This document shows, one piece after another, positions 50,731 to 59,774 of a stretch of 59,851 nt of DNA. The DNA comes from Proteiniclasticum sediminis. GTDB lineage: Bacteria; Bacillota; Clostridia; Clostridiales; Clostridiaceae. Each line of letters starts with the position of its first letter. Positions within the stretch are counted from its first letter, which is position 1. The position numbers and the translations under genes are program-made. A model generated the notes under the pieces. That model was not told where the DNA came from. It did no database searches and saw only the letters and a program-made list of their open reading frames with translations. The stretch lies in contig NZ_JAGSCS010000017.1 in NCBI RefSeq assembly GCF_018128025.1, positions 1 to 59,851 of the forward strand, read 5' to 3'.

Positions 50731-52344
50731 TTATTCCTGTTCGAGGATGATCTGCTTTGCCCGAAGAATGGAGGACGCGGACATGGAGAATTCATCCAGT
50801 CCATAGGCCACCAGGGTGGCAATGGCGGTTTCGTCACCGGCCATTTCGCCGCACATTCCACACCATTTTCCCTGGGAGTGGGCGCCGTCGATGGTCATCT
50901 TGATGAGACGCAGCACAGCGGGGTGCATGGGGTTGTAGAGGTAGGATACCTTCTCGCTCATGCGGTCTGCCGCCAGGGTGTACTGGATGAGGTCATTGGT
51001 GCCGATGGAGAAGAAGTCCACATACTTGGCCAGTTCATCGGCCATGACGGCGGCGGAGGGAATCTCCACCATGATGCCCCATTCAATGGATTCACTGACC
51101 TTATGGCCCTCAGCCAAAAGCTCCTGGGTGCATTCCTCCACCAGTTCCTTGGACTTCAGGAACTCGTCCAGGGAGGATACCATGGGGAACATGACCTTGA
51201 GGTTTCCGTATACGGAGGCTCTTAGCAGCGCTCTCAACTGGATCTTGAAGAGGTCGGTGCGGTCCAGGCAGAGACGGATGGCCCGATAGCCCAGGAAGGG
51301 ATTCATCTCGTTGGGCATGACCAGATAGGGCAGCTGCTTGTCGCCACCGATATCCAGGGTACGGATGACCACAGGCTTGCCTTCCATCTTGTCCAGGACG
51401 TATTTGTAGGATTCGAACTGCTCGTCTTCTGTAGGCATCTCTTCCCGGTCCATGTAGAGGAACTCGGTACGGAAGAGTCCGATGCCGTCGGCTCCGTTTT
51501 CAATCACCTTGTGGACATCTTCAGGCTTGCCGATATTTCCAGCCACGTCGATGCGCTTGCCGGACTTGGTACGGGCTTCGGTATCCACGAGCTTCTTCAG
51601 CTCCTCTTTTTCCTTGTTGTAGGCTTCCTGAAGCAGGACATACTTGGTCACAGTCTCATGATCGGGATCCACGATGACCTTGCCTTCAATGCCGTCCACG
51701 ATGAGGATGTCCCCATTGGAGACAGTCTCGGTGATGTCGCCCAGACCCACCACGGCAGGAATCTCCAGGGTTCTGGCCATGATGGCGCTGTGGGAGGTTC
51801 TTCCGCCGATATTCGTCAGGAAGGCGATAACTTTGGAGCGATCCAGCTGTGCGGTGTCGGAAGGGGTCAGATCATGGGCGATGACGATGGTGTTGGTGTC
51901 TTCAATGTTGAAGCTGTCGTCAATGCCAGCCAGATTGTTCATGAGACGCTTGGCCACGTCCTTGATGTCTGCGGCACGTTCGCGCATGTACTCATCATCC
52001 ATGGACTCGAAGATCGCCACGTAGCTGTCCATGATATCCTGAGTGGCCTTCAGTGCGTTCTTTCCGCCTTCGATCTCGCTGGCAATGGCCCCAATGAATT
52101 CCGGATCATCAAAGAGCATGAGGTGGGCGTCAAAGACCATGGCTTTTTCTTCACCCATGGATTCCAGCGCTTTTTTCCTCACTTTTTCCAGCTGCTTTTT
52201 GGACTGCTCTGCAGCTTTGTGCAGCAGTTCCTTTTCCGCCAGGAGATCCTTTGGCGTGTCAGAAGTGATGTGGAGCTCCACATGTTTCTTGATGTACGCT
52301 TGTCCGATGGCATAACCTCTTGATGCTGGTATTCCGATTTTCAT
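50731..52344 (-). CDS. ptsI: PTS enzyme I (PEP-protein phosphotransferase)
   Basis: A 537-residue Enzyme I which passes phosphate from phosphoenolpyruvate to HPr. Phospho-His in GGRTSHSAIMA (H185); PEP-binding signature DGIGLFRTEFLYMDR and the C-terminal GTNDLIQYTLAADR are present. Slightly shorter than usual (about 570), but all motifs are intact. No ptsH is adjacent. 53 bases after citX, sharing the terminator at 50691. Confidence 0.95.
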   Translation of the reverse strand: MKIGIPASRGYAIGQAYIKKHVELHITSDTPKDLLAEKELLHKAAEQSKKQLEKVRKKALESMGEEKAMVFDAHLMLFDDPEFIGAIASEIEGGKNALKATQDIMDSYVAIFESMDDEYMRERAADIKDVAKRLMNNLAGIDDSFNIEDTNTIVIAHDLTPSDTAQLDRSKVIAFLTNIGGRTSHSAIMARTLEIPAVVGLGDITETVSNGDILIVDGIEGKVIVDPDHETVTKYVLLQEAYNKEKEELKKLVDTEARTKSGKRIDVAGNIGKPEDVHKVIENGADGIGLFRTEFLYMDREEMPTEDEQFESYKYVLDKMEGKPVVIRTLDIGGDKQLPYLVMPNEMNPFLGYRAIRLCLDRTDLFKIQLRALLRASVYGNLKVMFPMVSSLDEFLKSKELVEECTQELLAEGHKVSESIEWGIMVEIPSAAVMADELAKYVDFFSIGTNDLIQYTLAADRMSEKVSYLYNPMHPAVLRLIKMTIDGAHSQGKWCGMCGEMAGDETAIATLVAYGLDEFSMSASSILRAKQIILEQE

Positions 52345-52397
52345 TTTTTCCCTCCAAATTTAAATTGCTGTCTGATTCAAGGCAGTTCACGGCCGTC

Positions 52398-52982
52398 CTA
52401 GGGCTGGATTTTCTTCTCCAGATAGCCGGTGACGTGCTCCTCAATAAAGGCAATAAGTTCTTCTTGGGTGTGCCGCTTTTCCCGGGTACAGACCGATGCA
52501 GGCTCTTTACAGAGAAAACAGGTGCGGGGCTCATAGGAGAGCTCCATGCGGCTGATGGGGTATTCCTCATCCACATCGAAGACATCGATGTCCGCAAACC
52601 GTCCCAGGTCATGGTGCTGTTCCAGGTAGATCGTGTTTTCCTTCAGGGTGGGAGCATCCCCCTTCACCACGTAGAAAATGGTGGGGCCTTCCGGGGTTTC
52701 ACAAGGTTCTTTCTTGACGACCTTGTTTTTCATGATGGCTTCAAAGGCCTCTGCGACTTCGGCAATGACCGAACGGGTGATGGCATTGCTTTTGTTCATT
52801 CCGGGGTAATTGACCCGGAGTGTGATCACGGGCTGCTGAAAGGTCCGGTGCAGACGGATGATGGTCTCACACTTCTTTACCCGGTACTTCATCAGCTCTT
52901 CAAAGAGTTCCGACTTCTGTGTTCTCGTCGTGTTCAAGTTCCCCATGATGAGGGGGTTTTCCTTCGTTCTCTGATTTTCCAA
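52398..52982 (-). CDS. citX: CitX-like apo-citrate lyase transferase
   Basis: A 194-residue protein matching CitX, which attaches the phosphoribosyl-dephospho-CoA group to citrate lyase ACP: HHDLGRFADIDVFDVDEE, then SRMELSYEPRTCFLCKEPASVCTREKRHT with its Cys pattern. The TTG at 52982 has AGGAGAAGGG upstream; an in-frame ATG at 52946 has none. No citC/D/E/F/G genes are in the window, which is odd, so it may serve a distant cluster or a different ACP. Long leader upstream. Confidence 0.8.
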   Translation of the reverse strand: MENQRTKENPLIMGNLNTTRTQKSELFEELMKYRVKKCETIIRLHRTFQQPVITLRVNYPGMNKSNAITRSVIAEVAEAFEAIMKNKVVKKEPCETPEGPTIFYVVKGDAPTLKENTIYLEQHHDLGRFADIDVFDVDEEYPISRMELSYEPRTCFLCKEPASVCTREKRHTQEELIAFIEEHVTGYLEKKIQP

Positions 52983-53327
52983 ATGATCCCTTCTCCTTGC
53001 TTTCTTTCGGGACAGCGCTCGGTAAACCTCGCTGAGCGAATTTACCAAAGTTCAGTCCTGCGATCGGTTTGACATCTCGACGAACAAGTACTGCCTGGGC
53101 TTCCTTCCCCCCGGTGGAAGCTTGGATGTTTCTGGGTGATCCCTTCCCAAAATTCTCAAAAGAACTCACGGAACGGATGACCTTTAGATGACGAAAAATA
53201 CGGTATTCGGACGCGCAAAAATGCGGCATAATTTGCCGTCCGTGCTTGCTTCCCAACGGATCACCTTGAGCCGGAATGGGTTTAACTTTCCCCCCCAAAT
53301 CCCGTTGTATTTTCACTGCATTTTTCA
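52983..53327 (-). ncRNA. long structured 5' leader of citX-ptsI, unassigned
   Basis: From the likely start near 53327 to the citX TTG there are 345 untranslated bases. GGTGATCC (53265-53258) can pair with GGATCACC (53142-53135), closing a 131-base domain that contains a nested stem cggacGGCA/TGCC..cgtccg (about 53211-53247). Nearer the gene, GGTAAA/TTTACC with inner CGCT/AGCG forms a strong hairpin (53021-53046). I recognise none of the common riboswitch consensus cores. A 142-codon frame through it is judged spurious. Confidence 0.5.
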
Positions 53328-53333
53328 TTCCCT

Positions 53334-53342
53334 ATTATAACA
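53334..53342 (-). promoter_or_regulatory. extended -10 promoter of citX leader
   Basis: TGtTATAAT on the minus strand (53342-53334), a perfect extended -10 element, with no good -35 at normal distance. Transcription would begin near 53327. Confidence 0.55.
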
Positions 53343-53500
53343 CAAACCCGTAAACCCGCATGAACGGATTTGGGGAAAAAGAAAAAACGCCAAGAGAACC
53401 AAAATGTCCCCCCGGCGATTTTGTGCAAATAACCCCAATTTAGTTGTCTTTAGTGTACCGCAGCGTCGGGGGATAATCAAGAAATTCCTGAAGAACTTCC

Positions 53501-54625
53501 CTACGATAAAGAAATATAAGGAAGTAGTATACTTGCTACTTCTTCAACATTATCCAAATCCGCAGGCAAAGAGACTCGAATCGTTGAAGTACTATCAGCT
53601 AAATCTAACGCTTCCAATACATGACTTTTTTCACCGATACTACAAGCACTTCCAGTACTAATAGCTATTTGATTTGAAATTTGCTTGCACAGCAACTCAT
53701 TATTAATACCTGGTATTGATATGCTCAGTAAACCAGGTATTTTATTTATCTGATCTCCGTTAAATTTGACGCCAGGACATTTGCTAACTAGAATTTCTTT
53801 AAACTTTTTTTCAAGCTGGAGTAATCTCATATTATTTTCCTTTAAGTTTGCCTTAGCCATTTCACAAGCCTTAGCAAACCCGACTATATTATGCATACCT
53901 TGAGTTCCAGATCGCATTTTATACTCTTGATCCCCTCCATCCATTAATGAAGGAATTCTTCGACGTAATCCTAGATCGTCTGGACCTACGAACACAGCTC
54001 CCACCCCTTTGGGGCCGCCAATTTTATGTGCCGATATAGATAAGAAATCAAGGCTAGTTTTCTTCAAGTCTATCTCAATTTTACCCACAACTTGAGTCGC
54101 ATCTGTATGAAATAAAACACCACGTTCATGACAAATACGAGAAATTTGCTCTACGTCGTTTACTACACCTATTTCATTATTTCCCCACATCAAGGACACC
54201 ATTAAAGTGCTTTCATTGATCAAGCTAATTAACTCATTCAGGTCTATATGTCCTTCAGAGTTCACACTTAAGTAAGAGACTTTAGTTCCTAATCTCTCTA
54301 AATGTCTACATGTTTCAATGATTGACTTATGTTCAATTTTTGAAGTGATAATATGATTACCCTTGTTTCGATATTTTTCTACTACACCCTTAAGTACGAA
54401 ATTATTGCTTTCAGTTGAACCACTAGTGAATAGAATAAATTCAGGATCGCAGTTCAGTAAATCAGCAACACACTTTCTTGATTCCTTTAATGCGCTAGAG
54501 GCCGACATAGCTTGAGGATAATATTTACTTGACGGATTCCCATAATCCGTTTGCAAATATTTTATCATGACACTGATTACTTCCGGATGAAGTGGTGTAG
54601 TTGCAGCATGGTCCAGATAATACAT
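53501..54625 (-). CDS. dndA: DndA-type cysteine desulfurase
   Basis: A 374-residue PLP-dependent desulfurase: YLDHAATTP at the front, PLP lysine in SISAHKIGG (K201), catalytic Cys in STGSACSIGEKS (C328). Supplies sulfur for DNA phosphorothioation through DndC. The start shares one base with the dndE stop. IscS-like enzymes look alike; the dnd neighbours decide the name. It is the last gene of the operon here, in contrast to the classical layout where dndA is apart or divergent. Confidence 0.92.
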   Translation of the reverse strand: MYYLDHAATTPLHPEVISVMIKYLQTDYGNPSSKYYPQAMSASSALKESRKCVADLLNCDPEFILFTSGSTESNNFVLKGVVEKYRNKGNHIITSKIEHKSIIETCRHLERLGTKVSYLSVNSEGHIDLNELISLINESTLMVSLMWGNNEIGVVNDVEQISRICHERGVLFHTDATQVVGKIEIDLKKTSLDFLSISAHKIGGPKGVGAVFVGPDDLGLRRRIPSLMDGGDQEYKMRSGTQGMHNIVGFAKACEMAKANLKENNMRLLQLEKKFKEILVSKCPGVKFNGDQINKIPGLLSISIPGINNELLCKQISNQIAISTGSACSIGEKSHVLEALDLADSTSTIRVSLPADLDNVEEVASILLPYISLS

Positions 54626-55002
54626 TAAATCGTTCCTCCCCTAGCCACCATTTCATAAAGCAATTTATCAAAACTACCCACTAGTTTTATTTCGTTTTCT
54701 AAAATTCGCAATCCTTTCTCTATGTGTGCTTTTAAGTATAAGCTGAAGTAGTCATCATCGTTGATTTGCCTATTTTCTCTGCTTTTAATTAATTCTCGAA
54801 ACAATACATCATACTCACCGGTTAATGTATAGCGTTGAAATTCAATACCCTTATTATCCATTTCAAAATCAAGAGGGCCATCATCTTTCAAAGAAAATAT
54901 CAAGGCATACCTACAAATAATGTTGGGCGTCAAACCAAAGTTATTAGAAATTCCTCTCAATAAAACTTCTGCATCTTTTGACAAATTCATTTTGTACTTC
55001 AT
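54625..55002 (-). CDS. dndE: DndE
   Basis: A 125-residue small helical protein matching DndE (LSKDAEVLLRGISNNFGLTPN, ICRYALIFSLKDDG, then FQRYTLTGEYDVLFRELI). DndE has been described as binding nicked DNA in the sulfur-insertion complex. It overlaps dndD by four bases (ATGA) and dndA by one. Confidence 0.92.
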   Translation of the reverse strand: MKYKMNLSKDAEVLLRGISNNFGLTPNIICRYALIFSLKDDGPLDFEMDNKGIEFQRYTLTGEYDVLFRELIKSRENRQINDDDYFSLYLKAHIEKGLRILENEIKLVGSFDKLLYEMVARGGTI

Positions 55003-56906
55003 GATATCATCTCAATTCTATTATAGTCTTTACTTAAATCGATTGAATAAATTGTGTTAATTAAATCATTTAAGGTTTCTGATTTTATGTTTTCAAGTTC
55101 AGAATCTGTTGCTAGAATGATAACTTGGTCCGGACAGCTAGCAATAAATTTTGACATAACTTCTTGTTGATGATTCTTATCCAACCGACCAAATAGTGTG
55201 TCAAATATCATGGGTGTGCTTCTCTCTGAAACCTTGAATAATGCATAAATGATAGATAAAACAAATAGCTGCTTTTCACCTGAAGAAAGGTTTGAAACTA
55301 ACATTTTGTTTCCATCCCCTGTAACTAGGAAGACCCCTTCTGAATTTATTTTGATATCTTGAATGAATCCTTTTTTCCTAATTAAGGTTTCAAACATTTC
55401 TTTTGCATATTTTTCGATGCCGACTATTTTTCGTTGCTTTACTGTTTCAATGTACTTATCAAGTACATATTTCATGTTCCCAACAACATTGTGTACATTT
55501 TCTGATTTAATGGCTTTCCAAATTTCTGCATCTAAGACAGCGATTTTCGAACTCAATGTCACAATCTGCTTATCAATACTAAATAGTTTATCATTGTGGA
55601 GTTTTATATTGTTCTGTATATTTGATAGTTTGCTCTTCGATTCAAGAAGTTCTTTCACAAGTTTTTCTATTTTTCCTGCATCATAACTTAAAAAACTTTC
55701 ATTTAAAGATTTTTGATCTTTTTGTAATGCAATATAATTCTCAAAATCCACCTTGATTTCTTCTTTTGATTCAGCCGAAAGTCTAGCAAAAAGAATTTGT
55801 AGATCTCTTAGATCTTTCGGATTTAATTCATGTATTATTTTTGTATTTCCAGAAAATCTTTCGTGAACAATATTAAATAAAATATCTAATTGTATAATAT
55901 CTAAGTTTAACTTATTGCTTTCTGAAATGTATTTTTTAAGATTATCATCAAATGTGCTTTTTATTATCCTTGAAATGTTATTTTCTTCCTCTTTCGAGAG
56001 TTGATTCGATAGTTGATCAATTTCTTTTTCTAGTAATATTAAGGGTAAGATTTCCGTAATGTTCTTGTTGATTTTTTTCTTAAGATCACGCAGTTCATAA
56101 TTCTTCTGTTGTATTTGTTGAGGTAAATTTTCATCTGATTCGGTAATTTCTTTTGAAATACTATTTATTTGATCTTTCATTAAGTGTTCGTCTTCAGTCA
56201 ATTTCCCTACTTCATTATTAAGTGACGATTTTGTGCTCTTAATGTTTTCAAGTAATTCAATGCAATAATTTTTTTCATTCTTCAAATCATCCAATTTTTT
56301 ATTGTTATGTTTTTTCACTGCATAAGTTTCTAAATCATTCTTTAATGTTTTGAACAAGTCGATATTCATTGATGATTCTATCAAGGAGTATAGATCTGTA
56401 CTAAAAAAACTTAGTTGATCGATTTTTTCCCCGTCTAGATAAAAAAGTTCAAATAATTCCAGTGGATACAGCCTGTACAAAATATCAAAAAACTCATCAA
56501 TTTCAATCATTGATAACCTTTGACCGTTGCATAACATACTAGTCTCTTCTACAACTTTACTATTGTTCCATTTCCAGGAACGGTTGATAATCATTGTTCC
56601 GCTAAATTTTTGCAAATTTGCTGTAAGTGCAATTTCAACAAAATACCTTGAAGATGGATTCTTTAGTGCATCTTTGTTCAAGACATTGCTTATGAAATTT
56701 ACATATTTGGCATTCTCACTCTTCCTACTACCGTAGATCATCGATCCGTACAACGCAGTTTTTATTGAGTTTAAGAGTGTAGTTTTACCGGAACCGTTTT
56801 TCCCTTTAAATAGTGTTACTTTCTTTTTCTGGTCATAATTAAACTGAAATTCGCATAAGTCTTTATATATCCCGAAGTTTTCAATTGTCACCTTCGTTAT
56901 TCTCAT
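54999..56906 (-). CDS. dndD: DndD, SMC-like ATPase
   Basis: A 635-residue RecF/SMC-type ATPase: Walker A GKNGSGKT at 35-42, ABC signature LSSGEKQLFVLS near 542, Walker B MIFDTLFGRLD, with a coiled-coil middle (about 200-470) rich in Lys/Glu. Proposed to give nicking or unwinding energy in phosphorothioation. Overlaps the end of dndC by 26 bases. Confidence 0.94.
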   Translation of the reverse strand: MRITKVTIENFGIYKDLCEFQFNYDQKKKVTLFKGKNGSGKTTLLNSIKTALYGSMIYGSRKSENAKYVNFISNVLNKDALKNPSSRYFVEIALTANLQKFSGTMIINRSWKWNNSKVVEETSMLCNGQRLSMIEIDEFFDILYRLYPLELFELFYLDGEKIDQLSFFSTDLYSLIESSMNIDLFKTLKNDLETYAVKKHNNKKLDDLKNEKNYCIELLENIKSTKSSLNNEVGKLTEDEHLMKDQINSISKEITESDENLPQQIQQKNYELRDLKKKINKNITEILPLILLEKEIDQLSNQLSKEEENNISRIIKSTFDDNLKKYISESNKLNLDIIQLDILFNIVHERFSGNTKIIHELNPKDLRDLQILFARLSAESKEEIKVDFENYIALQKDQKSLNESFLSYDAGKIEKLVKELLESKSKLSNIQNNIKLHNDKLFSIDKQIVTLSSKIAVLDAEIWKAIKSENVHNVVGNMKYVLDKYIETVKQRKIVGIEKYAKEMFETLIRKKGFIQDIKINSEGVFLVTGDGNKMLVSNLSSGEKQLFVLSIIYALFKVSERSTPMIFDTLFGRLDKNHQQEVMSKFIASCPDQVIILATDSELENIKSETLNDLINTIYSIDLSKDYNRIEMIS

Positions 56907-58338
56907 TATGTCCTCCTTGGTAGATTACTGCCAACTCTTCATGCACAATATCTCGACTTAGAATTTTATCAATAGATGCAATTATTCCAGGTCGATGTTT
57001 TAATCCTACATGCTTATTTTCTAGAGCAATGAGGGACTTAAGAATATCTTCATTCACCTCATTTTCTTCGCAAAGTGATTCCAAAAGCTCTTGATCATCT
57101 TTGCTAATAAAAGGTTGATTAACATATCCTTCAAAATATGGTTTTTTTGTCACCTCCTCATATATTGTAGGGAGCGTATCATTCCAGTCGCCTTCTTCAA
57201 TCCATTGGGCTCTAATAATCTCCATTTCTTCATATGTGATTAAGTGTTGGTAATCATCTTTGCTTAAAGAAAATCTTTTGTCTTCCGATTCTTTAATTGC
57301 TTTGTTGAAGTTTACTTCAGTCTCCAACAATTCACGGAACAATTTCTTCCTGCCTTGAACGCTAAAAGGTCCTAACCCCCGCCTATCTTTTGCGTCACCT
57401 AAAAAATAAATCGATCCGTTCATTCGATAGTTTTGACGATACTCTGCCCTATCTCTTATATCTGTTAGATGGTTTCTGAATTTTAAAAGTGGTCTCAGTT
57501 CATCATACTCGTTTTGTATAAATCCCGACAATGATTTATCTTTTGAAACAACTGTGCAAACCCAACAGCCAAATCTACTCTGACCACAAGATGGAGCATT
57601 TACATCTTGTTGGATAGGACACTCAGACTCATCAGATGCATCTCTATATAATGATAAAAGTAGGTTATTATCGAAACCCCATGGACTTGTAGAATTCAAT
57701 AAGCAAGCCCATACATCATCATTCGAAAGAATTTCAATTGGTGCATATACGTAAGCATTATTATTAGTGGTATGTTTTTTTAAAATTTTACCATCTACTG
57801 AATGATTTTCTATGGATTGCCTACGTGAATTACTTTCTGCACTTCTAACACCAAGCACAACTATTGCACTCGTATCATACTCTTTTACGATTTTATCAAC
57901 AAATTCATCCATAGGCTTTATCTTCATTCGATGAGTACACCATCTAAATTTCTGCCTTGGGGATGGATATCCTTTACCTAAAAGTAATGTCCAAAATGTC
58001 TCTGTCATTTTGGGTTGAAGAATTGTTGCTGATAAATTTATCTTTTTTGCTTTCGCATATTTATTTATTAAATCTATGTTTCGTAGGATATAATTTTTAA
58101 TTAACGGATTTTCGACCATGGTGTCTGTAGATAATATATATATTTTCTTTTGTTTTTTCTCTATAGGCAGCCGTGATATTGCTTCAATAACTAGCATTGT
58201 TGTAAGAGTGCTATCTTTACCGCCACTGTAACCAATAACCCACGGTCGTGAATCATTTAAGTAAACTAACTGAATTTCCGTATAAATTTGCTCAAGAACT
58301 GTCTCTTTTCCATACTCTGAAATGTAATTTATCGCCAT
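56881..58338 (-). CDS. dndC: DndC, PAPS-reductase-like sulfur transferase
   Basis: A 485-residue ATP-pyrophosphatase-type enzyme with SGGKDS at 38-43 and a Cys quartet C240, C251, C258 and C261 (ECPIQQ...SCGQ...GCWVC) for a 4Fe-4S cluster. Activates the DNA backbone with ATP and accepts sulfur from DndA. It starts immediately after the dndB stop. Confidence 0.95.
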   Translation of the reverse strand: MAINYISEYGKETVLEQIYTEIQLVYLNDSRPWVIGYSGGKDSTLTTMLVIEAISRLPIEKKQKKIYILSTDTMVENPLIKNYILRNIDLINKYAKAKKINLSATILQPKMTETFWTLLLGKGYPSPRQKFRWCTHRMKIKPMDEFVDKIVKEYDTSAIVVLGVRSAESNSRRQSIENHSVDGKILKKHTTNNNAYVYAPIEILSNDDVWACLLNSTSPWGFDNNLLLSLYRDASDESECPIQQDVNAPSCGQSRFGCWVCTVVSKDKSLSGFIQNEYDELRPLLKFRNHLTDIRDRAEYRQNYRMNGSIYFLGDAKDRRGLGPFSVQGRKKLFRELLETEVNFNKAIKESEDKRFSLSKDDYQHLITYEEMEIIRAQWIEEGDWNDTLPTIYEEVTKKPYFEGYVNQPFISKDDQELLESLCEENEVNEDILKSLIALENKHVGLKHRPGIIASIDKILSRDIVHEELAVIYQGGHNENNEGDN

Positions 58339-59412
58339 TTATTTCTCCTTCACAAAATCCTGTTCAAGCTTAATCTCAGATGATGATAAACTTAAGCCTA
58401 CTAACATTTTTATTCTATTGTAGGTTAGCTTTACTTGTCTGTTGGATTTAGTAATTTTCCCATTTGATTGGATACATCTATTTAGCCAATCGTTTCGATT
58501 GCTTTTATCCCAATTAATATTATTAAGTCGATGAACATATTTCTTCCAATTATTCAAATTAGTTTCGTAGAGACTATAGCCAAGTAGACCTAGTGATTCT
58601 AAAACCACACCATATGTAGAAATACGTGATTGACGAGAGTGAAACGGTGATACTTCTCTTTTTAAGATGCTACTCCATTCGTTAAAGTCTAAACATAATT
58701 CATCCCAATAACCAAATGCAAAGTCCACTAATTCCCCATCAAACAATTCAGCATTACCTATAGTATTCATAAATGAGTTATGAAATATACTTAAGATAAA
58801 TAACTTATTAGACTTTTGAGCTAATGAATTACTACTCATATCAATAAACTGTTTTAAATTAGTATTATGCTCTAAATATTTTTTTGTCAACTCAATCTTA
58901 GGGTCTCTATGATTATACAATATGCTTAATGAGCTTGACACATTAACTGCATGATGATTAAGATCTGAAAACATTTGTTGGCTACGTACCAAACCCTTAT
59001 CCAAAAATAATACTACCGATATTGATTCGTCTTTTAGCTTTGGATTTATTACAATCGCTTCATCTATCGCTGCTTTTCTATGCTGTCCATCATTTATTAG
59101 TAGATTACAGTCCATGTCTACTTTCAATATACCTATGTTCTCATTTTCTGTACTTGAGATAAACTCATACTTTCCATCCATAGAAGCTGTAATTGCTGAA
59201 AAGACATAATCATTAGGGTTATTTAGCACGTAATCTCTAATTTCAGGGATTCTTTTCTCATTTACAATACGTTGTGCACGATATTCTTCTGGGATTTCAT
59301 TATTATAAAATGTAAACAACTTACTAAGTAGCCCTAAAGGGCACATTATAGAAAAAAATGCACTTTTCGCTTGATAACCTCTTATTGCTGGAAAGCTGTA
59401 AAAGTAATGCAT
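58339..59412 (-). CDS. dndB: DndB, DGQHR-domain protein
   Basis: A 357-residue protein with the DGQHR signature (LLINDGQHRKAAID, about 106-119), family name DndB. In other hosts its loss increases phosphorothioation or transcription of the cluster, so it is thought to be a negative modulator. First gene of the operon, with a palindromic site and -10 box directly upstream. Confidence 0.93.
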   Translation of the reverse strand: MHYFYSFPAIRGYQAKSAFFSIMCPLGLLSKLFTFYNNEIPEEYRAQRIVNEKRIPEIRDYVLNNPNDYVFSAITASMDGKYEFISSTENENIGILKVDMDCNLLINDGQHRKAAIDEAIVINPKLKDESISVVLFLDKGLVRSQQMFSDLNHHAVNVSSSLSILYNHRDPKIELTKKYLEHNTNLKQFIDMSSNSLAQKSNKLFILSIFHNSFMNTIGNAELFDGELVDFAFGYWDELCLDFNEWSSILKREVSPFHSRQSRISTYGVVLESLGLLGYSLYETNLNNWKKYVHRLNNINWDKSNRNDWLNRCIQSNGKITKSNRQVKLTYNRIKMLVGLSLSSSEIKLEQDFVKEK

Positions 59413-59427
59413 AGAAAAACCACCTTT

Positions 59428-59453
59428 TTACGTACGTAATTAATTCTATTATA
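59428..59453 (-). promoter_or_regulatory. dnd promoter with TTACGTACGTAA palindrome
   Basis: Consensus TATAAT (59453-59448) is followed ten bases downstream by the perfect 12-bp palindrome TTACGTACGTAA (59428-59439), within the 5' untranslated part and 16 bases before the ATG. A repressor at this site would block transcription start. The -35 (TTTTAT, 59476-59471) is weak. Confidence 0.5.
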
Positions 59454-59529
59454 CCTTTTTTTGTGTATAAATAAAACAATGAATATGACGTTGTACATAG
59501 CATAGCGTAGGTTTTTCAAGAGCCTCTAC

Positions 59530-59606
59530 TGTTAAAGACGCCTTTTAAAGCCCAAAACCTGCTAAGCTTGCCTGTCCGCAAATAGACGGATATTATGACC
59601 ATAACA
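59530..59606. repeat. 77-bp direct repeat, copy A
   Basis: Starts tgttaaagacgcc and ends atgaccataaca. Matches copy B at 73 of 77 positions without gaps. Contains a near-palindrome around taaagacg-cttttaa and an inverted tccg/cgga around gcaaataga. The sequence between copies includes a perfect hairpin GGCGACC-gtga-GGTCGCC (about 59687-59704). No gene can be supported in 59454-59851. Confidence 0.85.
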
Positions 59607-59774
59607 ACAAAGATCCGAAGGCATCGAACAACTCCTGCCCTGGAATCCACAGGTCCGGAAAGAATGTTCAGTATAACAGTCATACCGGCGACCGTGAGGT
59701 CGCCTTCTGTTTTCTCTCTCCAAAATTATCCCATACTTCCCTCGATGGATACACCCATCCGATTAAAGACCGCT

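Noticed and set aside
52900-53328. 142-codon minus-strand frame across the citX leader
   Set aside because: Its ATG coincides with the predicted transcript start so it has no ribosome site, it runs out of frame into citX, and its composition is not protein-like.
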